The position numbers and the translations under genes were made by a program. Source: Chloroflexota bacterium (GTDB lineage Bacteria > Chloroflexota > Dormibacteria > Aeolococcales > Aeolococcaceae). Taken from it: DNA of 64,000 nt. This document shows positions 23,466 to 31,114 of the stretch, one piece after another (position 1 is the first letter of the stretch; every line of letters starts with the position of its first letter). The DNA is taken from positions 1-64,000 of the forward strand of contig VBIQ01000012.1 in NCBI GenBank assembly GCA_005880985.1. Reading direction: 5' to 3'. Under the pieces are notes generated by a model, which worked only from the letters and a program-made list of their open reading frames with translations, did not search any database and was not told where the DNA came from.

Positions 23466-25022
23466 TCAGGCGGTTCGGCGGCGGGTGGCCGCGAAGACCA
23501 GCAGACCAGCAAGCAGGGCGCCGCCGACTCCGGCAACCGCGACCCAGCCGCCGTTGACGCCGCCGCCCGAGCCGGAGGTCTTTGCCGGCAACGCGGCAGG
23601 GCTGGCCGCCGGCTGTGAGGCCTTCTGTGCGGGAAGCGAGGCGTTGGGAAGCGCCAGGTACGGGAAGCTCGTCTCGAAGGCCTGCTCGTCGGCGTTCACG
23701 CCATCACCGAGGGTGGTCACCGCGGCAGGGTGGGTCGGAAGCAGGATCCCCTCCAGCGCCTGCAGTTCGATATCGACCACGTCGTCGGTCAGCCGCCGGC
23801 CGTTGGGAAATCCGGCGTTGTCCTTGGCGAGCACCCCGAGGCGATTCGGCGATGCCGCGGGCGCGATCGCCATGTTGAGGCGCAGCTCCTCCGCCGGTGC
23901 GGCGTGCGCGCCCTTGTCGGCGTTGAGCTTCGGAGAGGTGAGACCGTCGACGCCGGTGAGAAAGACCGAGACGAGGTCGTTTCGCGGCGTCGTCGGGGCG
24001 GGGATGTTGTAGATCTTCTGGATCAGCTTGGGAACCTCGGGATCGGTGACACCGGCGAGGAACTGCCCGTCGTTGGCAGGCTGCGAGGCGTTGTAGAGAT
24101 CCTTCGCCCCGACCGGGACGACGACCTCGTTGACCAGCGGACTGCCGAGCCGCGACACCTGGACATACGCTCCGCTCTCGGTGCGGTTGCCCTTGGCGTC
24201 TAGCACGGCCGTGCTGGGACGCTCGGTGGTGCTCCAGATGCCGATCACCGGGTTGGCGTTGGCGTCGCCGCCGGTGGCGAGCGCCGACTTGGGCACCTGA
24301 AGGGCGATGGTGTTGACGTTGTAGCCGGCCAGGGTGTCGGTGCCCACCTCCTTCAGGTTGGTGCCGAAGAGCAGGTCGAAAACGCGCAGATCGACGAAGA
24401 AGGGGTCGTCGGCCTGCCCGGCATACGTGCTGCCACCGCCAGGCAGTGGGGTGATCGCCTGGTCGCGGAGCGCCCGGTAGTTGGGCATCGATGCCACGCC
24501 GGTGAACGACGGCGCGGCCTTGCCGTTGCTGATGAGCGTGGTCGACTTCCCGGAGCTGTCGATCAGCTCCAGGGTGTAGGTCTGGGTGAAGTTGAGATTG
24601 GGGCTGTCGAGCGAGTCGACGGGTCCCGTGTCATACAGAAAGGTGTTCGGCGACTTGTAGTGGCTGGCGAACGTCCAGCGGTAGGTGAGGTGGGCGTGCG
24701 CGTCGCCGACATTGTCGATGTTGATGTCGTAGTGCGCCCCCGGACCCCACGGGTAGAAGTTGGGGCCGCCATTGGGATTCTCGAACGGAAACCAGTTGGC
24801 GATGATGGTCACCGTGTCGGGCTTGTCGGGGCTGACGAAGGCATACAGGTCGGTGTTGTCGGCGGTGGGGTCGCCGGCGATCAGCGGCGCCTCGCGGTGG
24901 CTCGATGCCAGGCCGCTGAGCGGTGTGAGCGCTAGGCCGACCGCGGCGACGCCGGTGGCCAGGACAGCAGTTTTCCGGAGCACTCGGGTTGCCCTCCGTG
25001 TGGTGAGGGCACGCCGACTCAC
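23466..25022 (-). CDS. Exported DUF4331 protein with C-terminal membrane anchor
   Basis: A 518-residue member of the DUF4331 family, function unknown. It has a signal peptide (VLATGVAAVGLALTPLSGLA), the family opening SSHREAPLIAGDPTADNTDLY, and characteristic blocks such as YDINIDNVGDAHAHLTYRWT, DDPFFVDLRVFDLL and NGRRLTDDVVDIELQA. A low-complexity linker, a hydrophobic helix and a basic end (AATRRRTA) anchor it to the membrane. The His-Arg-Glu start and many Asp residues suggest metal binding. It is the first gene of the operon running to the NicO transporter. Start is GTG. Confidence 0.9.
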   Translation of the reverse strand: MSRRALTTRRATRVLRKTAVLATGVAAVGLALTPLSGLASSHREAPLIAGDPTADNTDLYAFVSPDKPDTVTIIANWFPFENPNGGPNFYPWGPGAHYDINIDNVGDAHAHLTYRWTFASHYKSPNTFLYDTGPVDSLDSPNLNFTQTYTLELIDSSGKSTTLISNGKAAPSFTGVASMPNYRALRDQAITPLPGGGSTYAGQADDPFFVDLRVFDLLFGTNLKEVGTDTLAGYNVNTIALQVPKSALATGGDANANPVIGIWSTTERPSTAVLDAKGNRTESGAYVQVSRLGSPLVNEVVVPVGAKDLYNASQPANDGQFLAGVTDPEVPKLIQKIYNIPAPTTPRNDLVSVFLTGVDGLTSPKLNADKGAHAAPAEELRLNMAIAPAASPNRLGVLAKDNAGFPNGRRLTDDVVDIELQALEGILLPTHPAAVTTLGDGVNADEQAFETSFPYLALPNASLPAQKASQPAASPAALPAKTSGSGGGVNGGWVAVAGVGGALLAGLLVFAATRRRTA

Positions 25023-25151
25023 GGTCCGCCGTGGCCCCCCGCGGCTGCGGCGCCGGCTGCGACGCCGCGGTTCGTATGCCTCTGTCTACGTGCTGCCGCC
25101 GGCAACGGATCACGCGATCCAGGGGCACGGACCCGGGATGATCGCCCGAGG

Positions 25152-25862
25152 TCAGGGTCGCCGGGCCAGCCGGATGGTGAGGATCGCCGCCGTCACCAGC
25201 ACCAGCAGGATCGCCCCGACCGCGACGGCGACGGTCGCCCCTGAACCGCCTCCGCCTCCACCTCCGCCTCCGCTCGATGGCGAGGTGATCAGGGCGACGT
25301 CACCCAGCGAGGTCACGTTGGCGGCGTAGGTGTCGGCGATGGTGCCGATTGGGGTGCTGTTCAGCGTGGTCCAGCCGGTGCCGTCGAACCGCGCCACCGT
25401 CGCCTGTCCGGCACCGCTCGGGCCGCGCAGCACGATGGTTGCGGGCGCTCCCGCCCGCAGCCCGACGGGGGTCCCGCTCGCGGTGAGCGCGAAGCGGTAG
25501 ACGTTGCCGTCGACTCGCTGGTGGGCCGGGGCGATCGGTGGGGGAGCGACCGGGGTGATGGTCACCCGGACGGTGGTGGCGCCGGGGGGCAGCGGCAGCG
25601 ACCCGGCGCCGACCAGGATCTGCGCCTGGGGCGGGTTCTCGTCGCTGCCGGCGATGAACGGCGGAGAGCTTGCGCCGGTGACCGGCACATCCTTGGCCGC
25701 GACCGCCGCCGGCGGGCTGGAGGTGAGGAAGCGATAGGGGTCGGCGGGCGCCGGCGCCGAGTCGTAGAGGGGGGGAGCGGTGCGCGGGAGGAGGAGCCAC
25801 ACCGCGGCGAGCAGCAGCACGCCGGCCCCGAGGAAGAGAAGGCGGCACTGGCGACCGCTCAC
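25152..25862 (-). CDS. Exported protein with two membrane anchors, function unknown
   Basis: A 236-residue protein with an N-terminal hydrophobic helix (FLGAGVLLLAAVWLLLP), an extracytoplasmic domain of about 150 residues rich in Pro, Thr and Val, a Gly-rich hinge, and a C-terminal helix (VAVGAILLVLVTAAILTIRL) with a basic end. Strand-like parts such as PPGATTVRVTITPVAPPP and RFDGTGWTTLNS suggest a beta-sandwich. No family was recognised. Its GTG start overlaps the stop of the CPBP protease gene (GTGA), so the two are translationally coupled. Confidence 0.65.
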   Translation of the reverse strand: MSGRQCRLLFLGAGVLLLAAVWLLLPRTAPPLYDSAPAPADPYRFLTSSPPAAVAAKDVPVTGASSPPFIAGSDENPPQAQILVGAGSLPLPPGATTVRVTITPVAPPPIAPAHQRVDGNVYRFALTASGTPVGLRAGAPATIVLRGPSGAGQATVARFDGTGWTTLNSTPIGTIADTYAANVTSLGDVALITSPSSGGGGGGGGGSGATVAVAVGAILLVLVTAAILTIRLARRP

Positions 25863-26482
25863 CGCAACCACCACCAGGCGAGGTCGGCGAGCGCGTGGGC
25901 GGTCGCGGGCGCGGCAACGCCTCCCGATGCGACCCGCAGCGAGCCCAGCCAGACGCCGGCGGCGAGATCCAGCGGGATCGCCCCCCAGCCGTAGAGGGGG
26001 ACGTGGAGCGCGGCGAAGGCGGCCGCGGCGACAGCGACCGCGGCGGCGTCTCCGAACATCGCGGTGACGGCGTCGAAGAGTGCGCCGCGCAGCAGGATCT
26101 CCTCGGCGGCGGCCACGACCAGGACCGTCGGCACCCATCCCAGCAGGGGAACGGCAGGTGGTGGCGCCAGCGAGTGCGCGCCCAGCAGACGCAGCAGCGC
26201 CGGCGGAGCACAGAGCACCGCGGCTCCCACGACACCCCAGCCGAGAGCGCGCCCACCCGGCCTTCCCGGGCGCCACCCGCTCGACGCGGCCAGGCCCAGC
26301 AGGATTGCCGAGAACAGCAGCGTCGCTCCCGCCGAGGACGACCAGGTGGCGCCGGTGACGGCGATGCGGATGATCACCGCGGTGGCAACGCCGATCAGCA
26401 GCAGAGTCGAGACCGCCGCACTCTGCCTCGCTCCGCGCGGGCGCGGGCGCCGCCGGATCGCGGTCGCGCCGGAGGTGCTCAC
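25859..26482 (-). CDS. CPBP-family intramembrane metalloprotease (Abi domain)
   Basis: A 207-residue membrane protein with about six helices. The CPBP motifs are visible: EEILLRGALFD (EExxxR) near residue 128, FAALHVPLYG (FxxxH) near 160, and a final His in TAHALADLAWWW. Relatives are type II CAAX-prenyl endopeptidase-like or bacteriocin-immunity proteins. No peptide substrate or bacteriocin gene is nearby. It is coupled by a 4-base overlap to the exported protein that follows; its own upstream neighbour is the MgtE_N/CBS gene 9 bases away, so three genes may share a message. Confidence 0.85.
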   Translation of the reverse strand: MSTSGATAIRRRPRPRGARQSAAVSTLLLIGVATAVIIRIAVTGATWSSSAGATLLFSAILLGLAASSGWRPGRPGGRALGWGVVGAAVLCAPPALLRLLGAHSLAPPPAVPLLGWVPTVLVVAAAEEILLRGALFDAVTAMFGDAAAVAVAAAAFAALHVPLYGWGAIPLDLAAGVWLGSLRVASGGVAAPATAHALADLAWWWLR

Positions 26483-26491
26483 CTCCCGACG

Positions 26492-27754
26492 TCAGTCGCC
26501 GATGTCACCGCTTCGCCGTCGCCGCCATTCATGGGGAATGATCGCCTCGAGCAGGTCGTCGACGGTGACCACCCCCAGGACGCGGTCGTCGTCGTCGACG
26601 ACCGGCAGGGCGGTGAGGTTGTAGTCGGTCATCAGCAGGGCCACGTCGGGGAGGTCGGTGCTGGGTCGCAGTCGCGCGGTGACCGCCACCACCGCGTCCC
26701 TGATCGGCTGCCGTGGATCGGCACGCATCAGGTCCGACAGTGCCGCCGAGCCGACCAGCCGGCCGTCGCCGTCGACGAGGACGACGACCGAGCCCGCCTG
26801 CGGCGGCAGGTCCTCGATGGCGCGAACCGCCGCCAGCGCTTCCTCGACGGTGCCGCTCTCCGGAGCGGTCACCGCATCGGTGCCCATCAATCCCCCCGCC
26901 GTCTGCGGGTTGAAGCTGAGCAGCCGGCGCACCTTTGCCTGATGATCGCTCGGCAGCAGCTGGAGGATGCTTGCGCGCCGATCCTGGTCGAGCTCGGCGA
27001 TGAGGTCGGCGACATCGTCGGGTGCCATCTCGGCGAGCAGTCCGGCAGCCTGCTCGTCGCTTCGTTCCCTGATGAACTCGCGCTGGTGCTCGACGTCGAG
27101 CTCTTCGAAGACGTCGGCCTCGAGGTCGGGATCGCCGCCGACCGCTTCAATGATCTCGGCGCCCTCGTCGTGCGACGCTCCCTCGACGAGGTCGGCGATC
27201 TGGGCCGGATGCAACCTGCGCAGCCGGCGCAGCGGCATCGGGATCGCCGTCGGCACGTGGCCGACGAATGGCTGGATGTCGGACCAGTCGACGACGCTGG
27301 TTGCATCGACAAATCCGGAGCGCGTTCGCCACGGCACCAGCCGATGCAGCGCGCTGGCGCGCCGTGGATCGACGCCGACCAGGCGCCACCAGCCGTCGGC
27401 GCGCGCCAGCGCGATATCGTTGGCGTGGATCAGGCGGCCGGCGGAGACGTCGATCAGACGGCGACCCAGGATGTCGTCGTCGAGCAGCACCTCACCGGGG
27501 CGGCGCTCGAAGCGGGCCAGGTTGAGCGTCTCGCCGGACAGCTGGACCCGGCGGGGATCAAGCCTGGCGATGCGATCGGACGGCACGAAGACCTCGCGCC
27601 TGGCGATCCGCGCGCGCAGGCCGGTGAGCGGCGGGTACGGGCCGTCGGCCAGCCGCACGATGATGTCGTGGACCCGGCCGAGGCGATCTCCTCGCTGATC
27701 GAGCAGGGATGCGTGAACCACTGAGCTTGCGCTGACCAGGGGTCCGGCGACCAT
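26492..27754 (-). CDS. Soluble MgtE_N/CBS regulator-like protein with PRC-barrel-like N-terminus
   Basis: A 420-residue cytoplasmic protein. Residues 1-150 look like PRC-barrel modules (LDQRGDRLGRVHDIIVRL; GRRLIDVSAGRLIHANDIAL). Residues 180-290 match the MgtE N-terminal superhelical domain (LRRLHPAQIADLVEGASHDE, AGLLAEMAPDDVADLIAELD, SFNPQTAGGLMG). Two CBS motifs follow, the second with DYNLTALPVVDDDDRVLGVV. The MgtE membrane channel is absent, so it is a metal- or nucleotide-sensing subunit rather than a transporter by itself. CTGAGGAGAGGC before ATG 27754 supports the start. It diverges from the LCP gene. Confidence 0.88.
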   Translation of the reverse strand: MVAGPLVSASSVVHASLLDQRGDRLGRVHDIIVRLADGPYPPLTGLRARIARREVFVPSDRIARLDPRRVQLSGETLNLARFERRPGEVLLDDDILGRRLIDVSAGRLIHANDIALARADGWWRLVGVDPRRASALHRLVPWRTRSGFVDATSVVDWSDIQPFVGHVPTAIPMPLRRLRRLHPAQIADLVEGASHDEGAEIIEAVGGDPDLEADVFEELDVEHQREFIRERSDEQAAGLLAEMAPDDVADLIAELDQDRRASILQLLPSDHQAKVRRLLSFNPQTAGGLMGTDAVTAPESGTVEEALAAVRAIEDLPPQAGSVVVLVDGDGRLVGSAALSDLMRADPRQPIRDAVVAVTARLRPSTDLPDVALLMTDYNLTALPVVDDDDRVLGVVTVDDLLEAIIPHEWRRRRSGDIGD

Positions 27755-27892
27755 GCCTCTCCTCAGGGTGCGGTCGAATTCGCCAGCGCCGTCCGCGAGC
27801 GGGCGTCCGCTAGGATGCCGATGATGCCCAATCTGCGGGCCGGAGCGGGGGTGCCGGCATCCGCAGCACGCCGGGCCTGACAGGCGGGCGGG
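27755..27892. promoter_or_regulatory. Divergent region with candidate -10 box (LCP side)
   Basis: TAGGAT at 27811-27816 is followed 4 bases later by ATGATG (27821), which opens a 19-codon frame ending at 27880, 12 bases before the LCP start. It might be a leader peptide or chance. No -35 is evident. Confidence 0.25.
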
Positions 27893-28912
27893 ATGGATAC
27901 CGAGCGACCGGCACACGCGCGACGGCGCCGCCGCAGCGGTGGTCGAGATCAGCACGGTTCCGGGCGGCATCGCATCCTGCGCATGGTTGCGGTGGTGCTC
28001 GGTTTCGTCGTCGCCGGTATCGCCGGCGCTGTCGCCTACTTCCTGCCGGTTGCCGCCACCGCGCTGCAGTCGACGGGACAGGGAGGCCTGCCCGTCGAAT
28101 CAACGTCTCGAGCCAACCCTTCCTCGGGCGATCCCTTCACCGTACTTCTGCTCGGCTCCGACAATGACGCCAAGTTCGCCAACAATCACCTGCTCACCCA
28201 GTCGATGATCCTGGTGCGGGTGGTGCCCAAGACCAACCAGGTCACCATGCTCTCGATTCCCCGTGACCTGTGGGTGCCCATCACCGGAACCAGCGGGTCG
28301 GCCAAGATCATGTCGGCATATGCGAATGGCGGTGCCGCCAACGCTGTGGCCACGGTCGAGCGCGACCTCGGTGTGCGTGTCGATCACTACGTCTGGACCG
28401 GCCTCCGCGGCCTGGTCGAGCTCATCGACGCCGTGGGCGGCATCGACGTGGTCACCACCAACCCGGTGCTCGACGACCAGTATCCCGCCGACCTGAGCGG
28501 TGGCAACCCGTACGACGTCGCGCGAGTGGCGGTGCTTCCTGGCGCCCAGCATCTCGACGGCATTCACGCGCTCGAGTACGTGCGGTCTCGACACGGGGAC
28601 ATCCGGGGTGACTTCGGCCGCTCCGAACGGCAGCAGCAGGTGCTGCTCGCCCTGCGCGCCACGGCCAGGGGCCTGAGCTTTGCCAACGTCCCCGACCTGG
28701 CAGCTGCGCTCAGCGGTCAGGTGAGCACCGACCTGGGAATCCGCCAGATCGGCGACCTGCTCCCCCTGATCGGCGGGATCAACATCGACAGCGTGCAGCG
28801 GATCATGCTGCTGCCTCCCTACACCCAGTCGGCGCAGATCGCCGGCCAGGACGTGTTGCTCCCAGACTGGTCCCGCGTCCGGCCGCTGGTCGCGCAAAGC
28901 TTCCCCCCGTGA
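27893..28912 (+). CDS. LytR-CpsA-Psr (LCP) family cell-wall ligase
   Basis: A 339-residue membrane-anchored enzyme that attaches polyprenyl-linked glycopolymers to peptidoglycan. A basic N-terminus and one helix (MVAVVLGFVVAGIAGAVAYF) precede the LCP domain: FTVLLLGSDND, SIPRDLWV with the pyrophosphate-binding Arg, VDHYVWTGLRGLVELIDAVGG, and the signature ALEYVRSRHGDIRGDFGR followed by RQQQVLL. Its stop overlaps the GTG start of the propeller protein, so the two are coupled. It implies a cell wall carrying secondary polymers. Confidence 0.94.
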   Translation: MDTERPAHARRRRRSGGRDQHGSGRHRILRMVAVVLGFVVAGIAGAVAYFLPVAATALQSTGQGGLPVESTSRANPSSGDPFTVLLLGSDNDAKFANNHLLTQSMILVRVVPKTNQVTMLSIPRDLWVPITGTSGSAKIMSAYANGGAANAVATVERDLGVRVDHYVWTGLRGLVELIDAVGGIDVVTTNPVLDDQYPADLSGGNPYDVARVAVLPGAQHLDGIHALEYVRSRHGDIRGDFGRSERQQQVLLALRATARGLSFANVPDLAAALSGQVSTDLGIRQIGDLLPLIGGINIDSVQRIMLLPPYTQSAQIAGQDVLLPDWSRVRPLVAQSFPP

Positions 28913-29940
28913 TCCGCCGGGGCGGCCCGGTGGTCGCGCTGCTGGCGCTGATGGCCGGGTTCGGCCTCGGCGTGTACCACCTCTTCGGCCTGTTCAGGAC
29001 CGAAACCACCAAGGCTGCCGCGGCCCCGTCCGAGACGCGGCCGCTGATCGCGCTGCCTGGGACCCTCTACCTTGCCCAGCAGGGCGTCATCTACCGGCTG
29101 CGCGATGGCTCGTTCGCCCGGTTCACCCGCGACGCCCGCAGCTGGAGCCAGCCGGCGCTATCGCCGGACGACCACCTTGTCGCCGTGGCGCGCTCGTCGC
29201 AGTCCTCCGACCTCTACCTGCTCGACGGCTCCGGCGCGGTCGCCGGGCAGATCACTCACAACGCCGGCAGTGGTCGTGACATCACCACCAACCACTGGGC
29301 GTTCTACCCCCACGTCGGCGCCGACGGAATGCGGGTCTACTTCGCCTACGACGCGCCCAAGGATCGGCAGCAGACCTACCGCGTCGACTTCGCAATCTGG
29401 AGTGATGCGGTCACGGGGGCGGCGGCGCAGCTGCGCCAGCTCTCCACCCCGAACGACTACACCGGCGGCGATGTCAGCCCGATCCCGCTGGCCAGCGGTG
29501 GGCTCCTCTACGTGAGGTACGGGGTCGACGCCCAGGAGCACATCGTCAGCCGCATCGTGCGCCGCAGCCCCAACGGACTGCTCACGCCGCTGACCACGGA
29601 GGCCGAGGACTGCTCCGCTCCGGCGCTGTCGCCGGATGCGACGACGCTGGCGATGGTCTGTAGCGGCTCGCGCTCACAGACCGCCAAGCTCGAGGTGGCG
29701 ACCTTCGACGGCGTCACTCTCGGTCAGCGGCGGGTGCTGATCGGCGACCAGCTGTGCGCCGTCCCGGCCTGGTCCCCGGACGGCCGCGGACTGGCCTATC
29801 TCGCCCCGGCGACGACCGGGGGAAGGTTCCAGCTGTGGTGGCTGGCCGGGGCGACGACGCCGGCACCGCCGCCGCGGCAGCAGGTGACCGAGAACCTCGA
29901 TTTCGACGCCACCTCGGCTCCAGCCTGGAGCGGCTCCTGA
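28909..29940 (+). CDS. Membrane-anchored beta-propeller protein (PD40/TolB-like)
   Basis: A 343-residue protein with one N-terminal helix (VVALLALMAGFGLGVYHLFG) and an extracytoplasmic propeller. Blades show the PD40 pattern: SQPALSPDDHLVAVARSSQS, FYPHVGADGMRVYFAYDAPK, CSAPALSPDATTLAMVCSGS and PAWSPDGRGLAYLAPATT. It is coupled to the LCP gene by a GTGA overlap and may scaffold or sense wall-polymer assembly. No enzymatic motif is visible. Confidence 0.85.
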   Translation: MIRRGGPVVALLALMAGFGLGVYHLFGLFRTETTKAAAAPSETRPLIALPGTLYLAQQGVIYRLRDGSFARFTRDARSWSQPALSPDDHLVAVARSSQSSDLYLLDGSGAVAGQITHNAGSGRDITTNHWAFYPHVGADGMRVYFAYDAPKDRQQTYRVDFAIWSDAVTGAAAQLRQLSTPNDYTGGDVSPIPLASGGLLYVRYGVDAQEHIVSRIVRRSPNGLLTPLTTEAEDCSAPALSPDATTLAMVCSGSRSQTAKLEVATFDGVTLGQRRVLIGDQLCAVPAWSPDGRGLAYLAPATTGGRFQLWWLAGATTPAPPPRQQVTENLDFDATSAPAWSGS

Positions 29941-29962
29941 CCGCTCCGCTGCGGCGCACGCC

Positions 29963-31114
29963 TCAGTTGTTGAGCAGCCACCGGGCATTGCCGCCGAACA
30001 GGGCGCGCCGCGCGCTGCCGCCGAGGTTGCCGGCCATCCGCTGGTAGTCGCCGAGGGGATCGGCGATGCCCTCGGCGTGCGGCCAGTCGCTTCCGAACAT
30101 GAAGACGCCCTCGCCGGCGAGGCCGACCAGCTGAGCCGGGTCCTCATACGCCAGGCACCCCACCCGCACGTGCTGCAGGAAGTACTCGCTCGGCCGCAGG
30201 CGCAGCGGCACCAGGGGACGGCCGTGTCGCGCCGCGTAGAAGTCCGAGGCGCCGTCGAGGGTGAGCAGAAAGTACGGCACCCACTGGGCGGTGAGTTCGA
30301 TCACCCCGATTCGCAGCGCGGGGAATCGTTCCAGCGTCCCCTGAATGATCATGCTGGCGATCGCCGCGGCGGGTGCGACCCAGAGGAAGAGCGAGCTCAT
30401 CAGTTTGTCGACCGGTTCGGGGTCGCCCTGGTACCAGGCGGGATGGAGAGGGGGCGGGAAATTGGCGACATGGAAGACCGGCGCAACGTCGTACTCGCAG
30501 AACGCTGCCCACACGGGATCGAGGTCGCGATGGGACAGGGCCTTGCTGTCGACCGGGGCGGGGGCGACCATCGCCAGCTTGATGCCGGCGGCGGCGAGCT
30601 GGCGCAACTGAGAGATCACCCAGTTGCGGTCTCGGAGAGTGAGATGGGCGACGGGGAAGAGGCGCCCGCGGCCGCTTCGGGCGACGTCGGCCATCCAGCG
30701 GTTGGCGGCGCCCATGTTGGCGCAGAGAGCGATCGGGTCATCGGCGAGCATCTGCTCCCAGAGGAGGCCGAAGTTGGGAAAGACGATCGAGCCGTCGATT
30801 CCCCACTGGCCCAGCTTGTCGCTTCGCGCGATGGGGTCGGTGTACTCGGGTGGGAGCATCTCGTCGTACCGGTGCCGCGCGACCTCGCCGCGTTCGAGGC
30901 GCTGTCGGTCCTCGCCGATCTCCGCTGCGCGTCCGGGTGACTGGACCTCGGCGAGATACAGACGCCTGCCCCGCCAGCTGAGCCAGGAGTAGCCCAGCTC
31001 GTCGTCCTCGATTACCAGGGCGAGCTCGCGCAGCCCCGGATCGATGTAGTCGCGCCACATCGTCCTCGGCTCGTGGAGATGGCTGTCGGCGTCGATGACC
31101 GCGGGCTCAGTCAT
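29963..31114 (-). CDS. Amidohydrolase family 2 metal-dependent hydrolase/decarboxylase
   Basis: A 383-residue TIM-barrel protein of the ACMSD/amidohydrolase_2 type. The metal site begins with DADSHLHEP (HxH), His residues in FHVANFPPPLHP follow, and the last ligand Asp is in MFGSDWPHAEG. Relatives decarboxylate or hydrolyse aromatic acids. ATG 31114 begins directly at the conserved TEPAVIDADSH. The start overlaps the GMC gene by 8 bases, and it is the last gene of the three-gene redox operon. The substrate is unknown. Confidence 0.88.
   Translation of the reverse strand: MTEPAVIDADSHLHEPRTMWRDYIDPGLRELALVIEDDELGYSWLSWRGRRLYLAEVQSPGRAAEIGEDRQRLERGEVARHRYDEMLPPEYTDPIARSDKLGQWGIDGSIVFPNFGLLWEQMLADDPIALCANMGAANRWMADVARSGRGRLFPVAHLTLRDRNWVISQLRQLAAAGIKLAMVAPAPVDSKALSHRDLDPVWAAFCEYDVAPVFHVANFPPPLHPAWYQGDPEPVDKLMSSLFLWVAPAAAIASMIIQGTLERFPALRIGVIELTAQWVPYFLLTLDGASDFYAARHGRPLVPLRLRPSEYFLQHVRVGCLAYEDPAQLVGLAGEGVFMFGSDWPHAEGIADPLGDYQRMAGNLGGSARRALFGGNARWLLNN

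Noticed and set aside
25250-25275. CCTCCGCC-type tandem triplets
   Set aside because: Encodes the Gly-rich hinge of the exported protein at 25152-25862.
25895-27724. 609-codon plus-strand open frame
   Set aside because: Lies opposite the CPBP and MgtE_N/CBS genes; composition is that of an antisense frame.
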